DNA of 64,000 nucleotides from an uncultured Pseudomonadales bacterium (GTDB lineage: Bacteria > Pseudomonadota > Gammaproteobacteria > Pseudomonadales > Azotimanducaceae): positions 3,648,477 through 3,712,476 of the forward strand of contig OY282430.1 in NCBI GenBank assembly GCA_958296025.1, written 5' to 3'. The notes under the pieces were generated by a model. The model did no database searches. It was not told the DNA's origin and saw nothing but the letters and a program-made list of their open reading frames with translations. The translations under genes and the position numbers were made by a program. This document shows, in pieces, positions 28,113 to 36,013 of the stretch (its first letter is position 1; every line of letters begins with the position of its first letter).

Positions 28113-28733
28113 ATGGCGACTCAAGAGTCGGCATCAAAAGTGCTTCTTGTGGAGGGGGTCAATGACAAGCATGTTGTTCTTAACCTCCGCAAACGTTTGG
28201 CACCGACACTGACGTTTGAAAGCCTTGACAAAGACGGAATCGACAATCTCCTGAAAGCGATCCCATTGGAGATCAAAGCTCCCGGCAGGCAGGCAGTGGG
28301 CATCGTGGCAGATGCCGATAACGACATCCGTGCTAGATGGCAGGCCATCGCCGACAAGCTGAGCGCTGCCGGTGTGCAACCCCCGAATACATTTGATGCC
28401 GAGGGCACGATAGTTCAAGGCAAACCACAGGTCGGCGTGTGGCTGATGCCCGACAACTATCATCCTGGAGAGCTTGAGGATTTTGTTGCCAAACTTGTCC
28501 CGCAAGGACACCCAGTCTGGCCAAAGGCGGTTCAATACATAGATGGCATTCCACCAAACGAGGCTGAATTCAGCAAGAACAAAGCCGTGCGGGCCAAACT
28601 CTATGCGTGGTTGGCCACGCTGAAGGAACCACAACAGATGGGCACCGCCATTGGCACTGGCTCACTCGTTGCTAGCCCCGCTGCTGAGAGCTTCGCCAAC
28701 TGGCTAAGGAGACTGTTCAGCACCAACCCCTAG
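28113..28733 (+). CDS. DUF3226 TOPRIM-like protein, partner of upstream ATPase
   Basis: This 206-residue protein has a TOPRIM-like start, KVLLVEGVNDKHVV (9-22), with the conserved Glu, and VGIVADADNDIRARW (about 62-76), the D-x-D motif. WLMPDN...GELEDFV is the third typical DUF3226 segment. The C-terminus reads AIGTGSL...FANWLRRLF. TOPRIM proteins of OLD, Gabija or PARIS cleave nucleic acid or tRNA; by analogy this is the effector and the upstream ATPase its sensor. The four-base spacing suggests coupled translation. Confidence 0.8.
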   Translation: MATQESASKVLLVEGVNDKHVVLNLRKRLAPTLTFESLDKDGIDNLLKAIPLEIKAPGRQAVGIVADADNDIRARWQAIADKLSAAGVQPPNTFDAEGTIVQGKPQVGVWLMPDNYHPGELEDFVAKLVPQGHPVWPKAVQYIDGIPPNEAEFSKNKAVRAKLYAWLATLKEPQQMGTAIGTGSLVASPAAESFANWLRRLFSTNP

Positions 28734-28878
28734 ACCGGCACACTCCGAGACGGGGCGCTCAACTGAAACCCAAGCGGGGCTAACTTCGTGAGCCGCGGGA
28801 TTCGGGCTTCCGCCAGTACTATGCCGAGGCGACGTCCGATCCACCCGCAACCAAAACAGAGAGTCCCGTTTGTTGCTA

Positions 28879-28920
28879 AATGCGTTCGCCAAGGAACGCT
28901 CGCCGCCTTCCTGAAGCAAC
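28879..28920. repeat. Direct repeat, copy 1 (copy 2 at 30457-30497)
   Basis: About 40 bases starting ATGCGTTCGCC and ending TGAAGCAA recur at 30457-30497 with only a few changes. Both copies precede the 3' end of an outer-membrane-barrel gene copy. They mark a tandem duplication of about 1.6 kb into which the CHAT-like gene has come. Confidence 0.7.
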
Positions 28921-29370
28921 TAGAAGTACCGCACCAGCCGCAACGCAGCGCTGGTTTCGCGGCCGTTCAGGGTCGAGGGGATGGTGACGGCGCCGTCATC
29001 GAAAAGCCGGTCCCAGCTTTTGCGTTTGTAGTCCGTGTGGCGCACCTCCAATTGCGCTGCGAACCGCTCACCGAGTTGCCGTTCCAAGCCGACGCCCAAG
29101 GTCCAAGCGCTAAAGCGCCTATCAACTTTTTCGGTGAAGCTGGCCAGAGGGGTGGGAGGGCACTGTAAATCCGGCCCCGGGCAGCCGGTTTCGGTGATGG
29201 AGAACTCCGTCTTAACACCGCGCAGCCCGGTCAAGGCGTACAGGCCGAAATCCGAATTCCCCAACAGACCGCCGAACTTCAGAGTTAAGCCGTAGCTGTA
29301 GTTCCGCTTCAGCCACAGTCCTCCGGCCAAGTGTCCTTCCACTCGTGACCGATGCCCTCAGATTGCCTAG
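28920..29370 (-). pseudogene. Broken copy of outer-membrane beta-barrel gene
   Basis: The translated C-terminal 130 residues (LKRNYSYGLTLKFGGLLGN ... LRLVRYF) are nearly the same as those of the intact gene at 30617-31399. Near 29318-29320 one base is missing relative to the intact copy (CCACAG versus CCACCAG), which shifts the frame. DNA similarity continues to about 29370 and then stops. The signal peptide and the N-terminal half are gone. A short coding-like stretch of unknown origin (about 29371-29450) follows. Confidence 0.8.
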
Positions 29371-29654
29371 GCAGATGTCGATAGCCTAGCCAACGAAGCC
29401 GCCTTGCCAGAGCTGCAGCGCCTTTACGCCACGCTGGTTTGCTCACATCACGTTACAATATTTATCAACAAAAACAATTAGATAAGATGAGTAGCTCGCT
29501 TGCTAGAAAATCCTTCCATGGTGTTGACATACAGTTGCGGATATGCGTTACTTACTCGCTAGGCGATATCTTGTTCCGCGGTGAGACCAGTGGTTGGACT
29601 CGGCTGACAGAAGCGCCAAGCCTTGATGTCATTTCGAAACGGAGGACATTCGCC

Positions 29655-30284
29655 ATGTCAGAGCAAAAGCCGGGCATTTACTGTATTGAAGGAGTGCCAG
29701 ACCGAGCAGAGGGAGAGATATCGGCTCGGCCGATGCTGGAAATGTTGTCACACGCTCATGAGTTCAGGTTTATCCACCGCATAGCCGTGACGAGAGAGGA
29801 ATTCTTTCACCATTTCATGAAGTGGGCAAGAGGGGAGTATTCCGACTATCCGATTCTATATCTATGGTACCATGGTTACCCAGAGGGGATTTCTCTAAAT
29901 GCCGGGGATGATTACCACCGGACTTCCATTCGGTTCAAAGACATAACCGATGCGTACGACGCTACGGATTGTTGCTGGAAAGACCGCATAATTCACTTTG
30001 GTGCTTGTTCCACCTTGGCCTCCACCCCAGACAACCGGCAGTTCCTTAAGGATACTAACCTTGTTGCAATAAGTGGGTATACAGAGAAAGTAGGATGGGT
30101 CGATGGCATCGCTATGGAGCTACTATATTTGAGCTGCCTATACGGAATTTTTGCAGAGAATAGGAGCAGAAAGTACTTGAATGAAAAAATAATGAGGGAT
30201 TGTAGGGATAGACTGAAGAAGAAGAAAAGCATGGGACTCGTGGACGAGTTGGGCTTCGACATAGTGGTTCGCAGAAAAAAATGA
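29655..30284 (+). CDS. CHAT/caspase-like His-Cys protein (DUF6642-like)
   Basis: This is a 209-residue protein in strikingly AT-rich DNA. LYLWYHGYPEG and RIIHFGACSTL place a His and a Cys as in the CHAT/caspase (clan CD) dyad, 'HG' followed after about 50-70 residues by 'GACS'. The overall pattern (GIYCIEGVPD start, YPILYLWYHG, IHFGACSTL, ISGYTEKVGWVDG) fits the DUF6642 group as remembered, which is not checked. Start ATG 29655 has GGAGGA nine bases upstream; the longer ORF from 29439 lacks a site. It sits between the two halves of a duplicated barrel gene. Its role is unknown; a stand-alone protease-like effector is possible. Confidence 0.65.
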   Translation: MSEQKPGIYCIEGVPDRAEGEISARPMLEMLSHAHEFRFIHRIAVTREEFFHHFMKWARGEYSDYPILYLWYHGYPEGISLNAGDDYHRTSIRFKDITDAYDATDCCWKDRIIHFGACSTLASTPDNRQFLKDTNLVAISGYTEKVGWVDGIAMELLYLSCLYGIFAENRSRKYLNEKIMRDCRDRLKKKKSMGLVDELGFDIVVRRKK

Positions 30285-30306
30285 GCGGGAAATGGTTTGC
30301 TAGGGT

Positions 30307-30438
30307 GACTACACGCAAGCGCAGCGAAACTTAGCTGCGTGGTTGGACAAAGCAACGAAGACCCGCGAGCCTGTTCTGATCAAGGGGCAGGGCAGGGAAG
30401 TGGGTGCCTTGATTGCCGCCAATGAGGTGGCCGGATGA
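30307..30438 (+). pseudogene. Phd/YefM-type antitoxin remnant
   Basis: The frame reads AQRNLAAWLDKATKTREPVLIKG...VGALIAANE, matching the 'a-R-x-N-L-a-x-L-h-d-x-a ... E-P-V-x-I-x-r-x-g-x-x-V-A-L-I' pattern of Phd/YefM antitoxins. A TAG lies directly upstream in frame and no start codon is available, so only the middle and end remain. No toxin gene adjoins. Confidence 0.5.
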
Positions 30439-30616
30439 ATGCAAACGGTTCACCTTATGCGTTCGCCCAAGAACGCTCGCCGCCCTCTTGAAGCAAGCAA
30501 AAGAGCGGAGGCAAGCACCGGTCTGGTAATCAATCCAGGCAATTAGCGGCAACGCCTTGGGCTGCTGAAATCGTGACTGGCGATGAGCCTTGACCGGCAG
30601 CTATGGACTCCCACTG

Positions 30617-31399
30617 CTAAAAGTACCGGACTAGCCGCAGCGCCGCGCTGGTTTCGCGGCCGTTCAGGGTGGAGGGGATGATGACTGCGCCTTCATCGAA
30701 AAGCCGGTCCCAGCTTTTGCGCTTGTAGTCTGTGCGGCGCACCTCCAATTGCGCCGCGAACCGTTCCCCAAGCCGTCGCTCCAAGCCGGCACCCAGAGTC
30801 CAGGCGCTGAAGCTTCTATCGACTTTTTCGGTGAAACTGGCCAAGGGCGTGGGCGGGCACTGCAAATCCGGCCCCGGGCAGCCGGTTTCGGTGATGGAGA
30901 ACTCCGTCTTAACACCGCGCAGCCCGGTCAAGACGTACAGGCCGAAATCCGAATTCCCCAACAGGCCGCCGAACTTCAGGGTTAAGCCGTAGCTGTAGTT
31001 CCGCTTCAGCCACCAGTCCTCCGGCCAAGTGTCCGTCCAGGTGTATCCGGTGCCCTCAAGGTGCCCTTTGAGCTTTTTCGGGTGGAAGGCCACATCGATC
31101 TCCGCACTGAGGTGCAGGCCACCGCTCCCCGGCAAGGGCCAACGGTAGCCGCCAAAGGCCCCAAGAGTGAACAACGTCTGATCCGCGTCGCCCTCAGTGC
31201 TGGTGACTTCGTTCCGCGCCAAGCCCTCCGGGGTGTAAACGGTCTTGCCGTAGGTGAACTCCTGCGCATCCGCAGCCGCGCCAAGCCCTAGATAAAACCG
31301 CCCCTCTTCCGCTTGGGCCGTCAACACGCCGAGCGCGGACAACCCGCCGAGCAGCCAGCGCTGAGCAATCCGCAAGGCGTTTGAGTTATTCCAAACCAT
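30617..31399 (-). CDS. Outer-membrane beta-barrel protein
   Basis: From ATG 31399 the 260-residue protein has a signal peptide (RWLLGGLSALGVLTAQA, cleavage near residue 30), then alternating hydrophobic strands and a C-terminal aromatic, LRLVRYF, the outer-membrane assembly signature. The ORF extends 150 codons further upstream, but that part is Ser/Pro/Thr/Cys-rich and is the antisense of the metallo-hydrolase gene, so it is excluded. The function is not known. A cysteine pair in ETGCPGPDLQCPP may form a loop disulfide. A broken second copy lies at 28920-29370. Confidence 0.75.
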   Translation of the reverse strand: MVWNNSNALRIAQRWLLGGLSALGVLTAQAEEGRFYLGLGAAADAQEFTYGKTVYTPEGLARNEVTSTEGDADQTLFTLGAFGGYRWPLPGSGGLHLSAEIDVAFHPKKLKGHLEGTGYTWTDTWPEDWWLKRNYSYGLTLKFGGLLGNSDFGLYVLTGLRGVKTEFSITETGCPGPDLQCPPTPLASFTEKVDRSFSAWTLGAGLERRLGERFAAQLEVRRTDYKRKSWDRLFDEGAVIIPSTLNGRETSAALRLVRYF

Positions 31400-31529
31400 C
31401 GGTCTTTGCCTTCCTAGTAGCCGGAACGAGCGCCAGTATAACCGAGGCGTGGTGCGGATGCGGTCCGACCCAACACGGCAGCAGGGGGAGCACCGTCCAT
31501 TTTGCGTCAAGGAAAAAGCGGACAGCACG

Positions 31530-32564
31530 TCAATGAACCTTGATTTCCTTGCTGCCGGTGGGCAGGTCAAGCCGCATCGCGTCTTCGGTGAACACAACGC
31601 CGGATGGGGCGTTGCGGCGGAAGATTTGGCGGAACAGGGCGTTGCGGGGTGGGGGCACGAAGTGGTAGAGGGCCAGTTTGCCGACGTTGGCTTGCTCGGC
31701 GAGTTCGTAAACGTCCTTGACTGGAGCGTGGTAGGTTTGGATGTCTGCGAATATGGTGGCCTGGCGGTCAAGCCCCGCTGCATGGGCGCCAGCCTCCAAT
31801 GCCTGCACGATGGGCAGGGAGATGGCGTCATGCAGCAGCAGGTCCACACCCTCGGCGGCTTGCCGCAAGGAGTCGTCGGCCACGGTGTCGCCGCTGATCA
31901 CTAGGCTGCGGCCGCGGTAATCGAATCGGTAGCCGAACGCGGGGCTGACCGGTTCGTGGTTCACGGCGAAGGCGGTCACCACCAAGCCGTCCCGCTCCAG
32001 GACGACGCCGGGTTCAACGGCGCGGGGGCGCAGTTGGGAAAGGTGCGGCGGCAGCAGGGCCTCGCCGTGGTGGGCGATGCGGTAGGCGCTGTCCTGGGCG
32101 TAGGCTTGATTGAAGCCAGCCGCCACTTGGTCAACGCCAACGGGGCCGATGATCTGCAAAGGTTCTGGCCGCCCCGCCACCCAAGAAAGCAAGTTGAAGT
32201 CCCCGATGGCGGCGATGTGGTCGGAATGGAAGTGGGTGAGGAAAATGCCGCGCAGATTGGTCAAGGGCATCCGAGCCAAGTTGAAGGTTTGCGGCGAGCG
32301 GGCGCCGGCATCGACGATGTAAAGATGCTCCCCGGCGGTGACGGCCACGCAGGCTTGCGCCCGGCCCGGCGCCGGCAGCGGCGAGGAGGTGCCGCACATG
32401 AACACCCGCAGACCGTCAAAGGGTTCCTCTGGTGCCCTGGCAAAGGCCGCGCCGACCACACGCTCGAGCAGCGCATCCTGCACGGTGGTGGAAAGGAAAA
32501 ACATCATGGTGGTGACCATTAAGCTCATTCCCGCCCCATAGAGCGCCAGCCTAATGGTCTTCAT
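31530..32564 (-). CDS. Membrane-anchored metallo-beta-lactamase-fold hydrolase
   Basis: This MBL-fold enzyme of about 344 residues has an N-terminal hydrophobic anchor or signal (LALYGAGMSLMVTTMMFFL). The metal motif THFHSDHIAAIG, the later His in FAVNHEPV, ISGDTVADD and YHAPVKD...LYHFVPP give the ligands of an RNase Z/arylsulfatase-like MBL hydrolase. The N-terminal anchor makes a tRNA-processing role unlikely and suggests an exported hydrolase. ATG 32564 is used; the ORF can extend to 32579. Confidence 0.83.
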   Translation of the reverse strand: MKTIRLALYGAGMSLMVTTMMFFLSTTVQDALLERVVGAAFARAPEEPFDGLRVFMCGTSSPLPAPGRAQACVAVTAGEHLYIVDAGARSPQTFNLARMPLTNLRGIFLTHFHSDHIAAIGDFNLLSWVAGRPEPLQIIGPVGVDQVAAGFNQAYAQDSAYRIAHHGEALLPPHLSQLRPRAVEPGVVLERDGLVVTAFAVNHEPVSPAFGYRFDYRGRSLVISGDTVADDSLRQAAEGVDLLLHDAISLPIVQALEAGAHAAGLDRQATIFADIQTYHAPVKDVYELAEQANVGKLALYHFVPPPRNALFRQIFRRNAPSGVVFTEDAMRLDLPTGSKEIKVH

Positions 32565-32720
32565 GACAGCTTGGCCCACTCTTCCCGTAATTGACTGGTT
32601 ACGTTACTGACATCCGAACGTCGCCAAACATCATCCCTCGCCAAGAAGGTATATCTGTTAGCGTGTTCGGAAACAGGCGTTCGCCTCAAATCGCGCATCG
32701 GCAAAGCCGTTGTTTCCGGT

Positions 32721-34259
32721 TCAGGCGGCGTCTCGAACCGGCTCTGCGAGCGCGGAATCCATTTCCGCCGCGCCTTGCGCCGGCTCTGGATTGCTGAACG
32801 TCAGCGCCCCGTCCTCCAGTGGGCCGCGGCGGGCCATCTTGCGGTCCAAGGGGTAGTTCTGGGTGTTGCGCCAAGGGTCGCTGTCGCCTTGCTTGGGGAA
32901 CAGATGCATGGCGCGGGCCATGTAGCCCGGGGTGAAGCCCACAATCCAAGGCCGCAGTTCCATGCCTCGGTCCTCCTCGCGCAGGCGGGCGGTGCATTGC
33001 CGCCGGCCCTTGCGCTCCATGTGGTTGAGCAGGCGGCAGACGTACTCGCAGGTGACGTCCGCCCGCAGGGTCCACGAGGCGTTGACGTAGCCAAAGACGT
33101 TGGCCATGTTGGGCACGTCCGAGAACATCATGCCCTTGTAAGTGACGGTGTCCGGGAAGCTGACGGGCTTGCCGTCCACGCTGAATTCGACGCCGCCGAG
33201 CACGGCGAGGTTCAGGCCCGTGGCGGTCACCAAGATGTCCGCCGCCACTTCCCGCCCGGACTTGAGCTTGACGCCGTTCGCCCCGATGCCCTCAATGCCG
33301 TCGGTGACCACCGCCGCCTTGCCCTGCTTGATGGCATTGAAGAGGTCCGCATCCGGGATGAGGCACAAGCGCTGATCCCAAGGGTAGTAACTGGGGGTGA
33401 AGTGCTTGTCCACGTCGTAGTCTGGGCCCAAATGCTCGCGCACCAGCGCCAACAACTTCGCCTTGACCACTTCCGGCGTCACTCGCGTCCGCCGGTAAAC
33501 ATACTGCTGATACTGCACGTTCTTCCAGCGCGTGATCGCGTAGGCGACCCTATCCGGCAGCCAGCGCCGCAGCCAGTTGGCGATGGCGTCCTTCGCCGGG
33601 CGGGAGATCACATAGGTGGGGGAGCGCTGAATCATGGTGACCTTGGCGGCGGTTTCGGCCATGGCCGGCACCAAGGTCACGGCCGTGGCGCCGCTGCCGA
33701 TCACCGCGACGCGCTTGCCGGCGTAGTCCAGATCCTCGGGCCACTCCTGCGGATGGATCACCGGGCCTTGGAACTGTTCGATGCCGGGAAACTCCGGCAA
33801 ATACCCCTTCTCATAGCTGTAGTAGCCGCTGCACATGAACAGGAAGCGGCAGCTGAGGGCAACCCGGTCGCCGGTATCCCCCTGCTCCACGTCCAAGGTC
33901 CAAAGGGCTTGGTCCGTGGACCAAGAGGCGGAGAGAACCCGGTGCCGAAACTGAATCTTCGGCAGCACCCCATGCTCCTGGGCCGCTTCCTGAACGTAGG
34001 CGCGGATGGAGGGGCCATCCGCTATCGCCTTGGGGTTGAGCCAAGGCTTGAAGTTGTAGCCGAAGGTGTGCATGTCGCTGTCCGAGCGGATGCCTGGATA
34101 GCGGAACAGGTCCCAAGTGCCGCCGATGGCGTCCCGGTTTTCCAAAATGATGAAGCTCTTGCCGGGGCACTTGCGCCGCAGATGGCAGGCGGCGCCGATG
34201 CCTGAGACTCCGGCGCCAACAATGACCACATCGAAGTGCTGGGCCTTTGCTTGCTGCAT
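32721..34259 (-). CDS. Flavin-containing / Baeyer-Villiger-type monooxygenase
   Basis: This protein of about 512 residues starts at ATG 34259 (GGAGAG upstream). FAD site VVIVGAGVSGIGAACHL; ENRDAIGGTWDLFRYPGIRSDSDMHTFGY; NADPH site VAVIGSGATAVTLVPAMA; then VTATGLNLAVLGG. The set is typical of class B flavoprotein monooxygenases that oxidise ketones or heteroatoms. The substrate is unknown. The ORF can be opened further upstream to 34493 but would then overlap the divergent parA start. Confidence 0.88.
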   Translation of the reverse strand: MQQAKAQHFDVVIVGAGVSGIGAACHLRRKCPGKSFIILENRDAIGGTWDLFRYPGIRSDSDMHTFGYNFKPWLNPKAIADGPSIRAYVQEAAQEHGVLPKIQFRHRVLSASWSTDQALWTLDVEQGDTGDRVALSCRFLFMCSGYYSYEKGYLPEFPGIEQFQGPVIHPQEWPEDLDYAGKRVAVIGSGATAVTLVPAMAETAAKVTMIQRSPTYVISRPAKDAIANWLRRWLPDRVAYAITRWKNVQYQQYVYRRTRVTPEVVKAKLLALVREHLGPDYDVDKHFTPSYYPWDQRLCLIPDADLFNAIKQGKAAVVTDGIEGIGANGVKLKSGREVAADILVTATGLNLAVLGGVEFSVDGKPVSFPDTVTYKGMMFSDVPNMANVFGYVNASWTLRADVTCEYVCRLLNHMERKGRRQCTARLREEDRGMELRPWIVGFTPGYMARAMHLFPKQGDSDPWRNTQNYPLDRKMARRGPLEDGALTFSNPEPAQGAAEMDSALAEPVRDAA

Positions 34260-34392
34260 GATCTCTCCCAGCGACAAAGTCAGTAAAGACGGGATTCTGC
34301 CCCGTCCCGGCGGGGATTTCCACAATTCCGGCACCGGGTGTATATTCCGCTGTCGGGAAACAGGCTCCGCCGGCTTAAGGCGGGGGGACAAC

Positions 34393-35109
34393 ATGAACGG
34401 AGCGATGCGCCAAGAGCCGCACTTGGGCCGCTGCCGCCGCATTTTGGTGGTCAACGCCAAGGGCGGTTGCGGCAAGACCACGGTGGCCACCAATCTGTGT
34501 GCGGCCTACGCCGCCGCCGGCATTTCCGTAGCCTTGGTGGACAACGACGGCCAAGGCGCCGGCGCCCATTGGGTTGGGCAGCGTCCGGCGTCGGCGTCAC
34601 GGGTCGATCTGGCCCTGCAAGCCCACGGGCGTTCGTTGGAGCGCATCGTCATTGACGGCGGCCAAGGACAGAGCATCACCGACGGCCCACCAGTCTGGGC
34701 CGACCTGATTCTGACGCCCATACTGCCCTACCCCATCGACGTCCGCGCCGGCGGCAACTTCATCACCGAAATGATGACCCAGCCTAGGTTCCGCGCCTCG
34801 CCCCGGCCCATCGGCGTCATCGCCAACAGGGCGAAGCCGAACGGCCCCGCCCATGCCCGCCTGCTGCACCTGCTGCGCTGCCTGAACGTCCCCATCGCCG
34901 CCGTTCTGAAGGACAACCCTCTGTACGGCGAGGCCCTGGAGTCCGGCCTCGGCTTGGTCAATCTCGCCAAAAGCCCCGCTGCCCAAAAGGAGGCGGCGGC
35001 TTGGCGCATACTGGTTGAGTGGGTCGAAGAGCAACTGCCCGGCAACGCCCTGCATCCGCAGCCCCTAGCTGCCGGGCGCCCCACCCAAAGGCATGCCATC
35101 TCCGCTTGA
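34393..35109 (+). CDS. Orphan ParA/MinD-family ATPase
   Basis: The deviant Walker A is VVNAKGGCGKTTVATNLC (18-35). Switch-like segments are LVDNDGQGAGAHWV and VIDGGQGQ, where standard ParA has D-x-D-P-Q-G and D-x-P-P-G. The protein has 238 residues from ATG 34393, which has a G-rich site upstream. No parB or plasmid genes adjoin, so it is more likely a positioning ATPase for a cellular cargo, or a remnant, than a partition system. The ParB-like gene at 41728 is 6.6 kb away and is not an obvious partner. Confidence 0.78.
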   Translation: MNGAMRQEPHLGRCRRILVVNAKGGCGKTTVATNLCAAYAAAGISVALVDNDGQGAGAHWVGQRPASASRVDLALQAHGRSLERIVIDGGQGQSITDGPPVWADLILTPILPYPIDVRAGGNFITEMMTQPRFRASPRPIGVIANRAKPNGPAHARLLHLLRCLNVPIAAVLKDNPLYGEALESGLGLVNLAKSPAAQKEAAAWRILVEWVEEQLPGNALHPQPLAAGRPTQRHAISA

Positions 35110-35260
35110 GCGCCCCACAAAGCCGCGCCAAGCGGCCAAACCCGCAACGGGGACTAGTGTCTTGCACGGGAATGCCTTGGGGCTGATGGCTGGGCGTTTC
35201 GATTTTTTAGTCTGTTTTGGCGCAAACGGGCGTCCACCGGGTGCAAAGCTATGGGTGCGG

Positions 35261-36013
35261 CTACGCCATCCGCAACATCAGCACCTCTTCATCCAAACCT
35301 TGCCGTAGCGCCTCCAAGCGGGGGGAGTGCGCCGCCAACCGCGAGGCCGCCAAATGCGGCAGGCGATAGGGGAACAGGCTGGGGTGGCGTAGCAACCTAG
35401 TCAGCCCAGCGACGCCGCTTGGCAGCCCCTGCAGCAGCGCTTCCGCCAACCAAGCAACGACCTCGGCGTCTTCGATTTGCCGTTGCTCTCCCAGAGCGTA
35501 AACCCCTTTGGCGTCCGTGTCCGCCAGCGCACCCCAGTCGATAAACGAACGCAGGACACGCGCCGCGGCCCGCGATACGGTTTGTCGCTCCCCATAGCCT
35601 TCGCGGACGCGACGCTGAACTTGTGCAGCGGCAGCCGTGCTTTGCAGGCCCAGCAACCGGCCGGCGTGGGTGGCGACAGCGCCCCAAAACGGATAGGCGG
35701 CCAACGTCATGCCCCAATGGACGGCGTGCCGATGGTCCGCAGCCAACGTGGGCAGCATCGCCAAGCCGTCGTCGCGCAACGCTTCAAGGCCCGGCGGCAC
35801 CTTGCGCCAGATCTTCATCAGGATGGTGATGGTCTTCTGCCGATTGCCGCGCACGGCGCGGCTGTCGATGGACAGCTTTTCCGCCAGCATTTCGTTCAGG
35901 GCGTCTCGAATGGTGGCGCTGCCATTGCCGGCCAGAACCAAGTTGGCGGTCGCCTCCAGCCACTCCACGCGAAGGCGCTGGCTGATGCCTACTTGGCCGG
36001 CCCTTTCGTTCAT
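35261..36013 (-). CDS. brxA: BREX BrxA (DUF1819)
   Basis: This 250-residue protein starts MNERAGQVGISQRLRVEWLEATANLVLAG and contains NRQKTITILMKIWRKVP and AAYPFWGAVATHAGRLL, the helical pattern of BrxA (DUF1819). It overlaps pglZ by ATGA, and the pglZ-brxA order matches the end of BREX type 3 operons. BrxA proteins bind DNA and are part of the BREX set, which methylates host DNA and blocks phage replication. The longer ORF to 36163 only reads antisense of pglZ. Confidence 0.82.
   Translation of the reverse strand: MNERAGQVGISQRLRVEWLEATANLVLAGNGSATIRDALNEMLAEKLSIDSRAVRGNRQKTITILMKIWRKVPPGLEALRDDGLAMLPTLAADHRHAVHWGMTLAAYPFWGAVATHAGRLLGLQSTAAAAQVQRRVREGYGERQTVSRAAARVLRSFIDWGALADTDAKGVYALGEQRQIEDAEVVAWLAEALLQGLPSGVAGLTRLLRHPSLFPYRLPHLAASRLAAHSPRLEALRQGLDEEVLMLRMA

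Noticed and set aside
31400-31849. N-terminal 150 codons of the ORF ending at 30617
   Set aside because: This part is Ser/Thr/Pro/Cys-rich antisense of the metallo-hydrolase region; the real protein begins at a signal peptide at 31399.
32775-34205. 476-codon plus-strand ORF opposite the flavin monooxygenase
   Set aside because: It is a shadow ORF produced by high G+C on the opposite strand; His/Gly/Val/Arg-rich, no domains.
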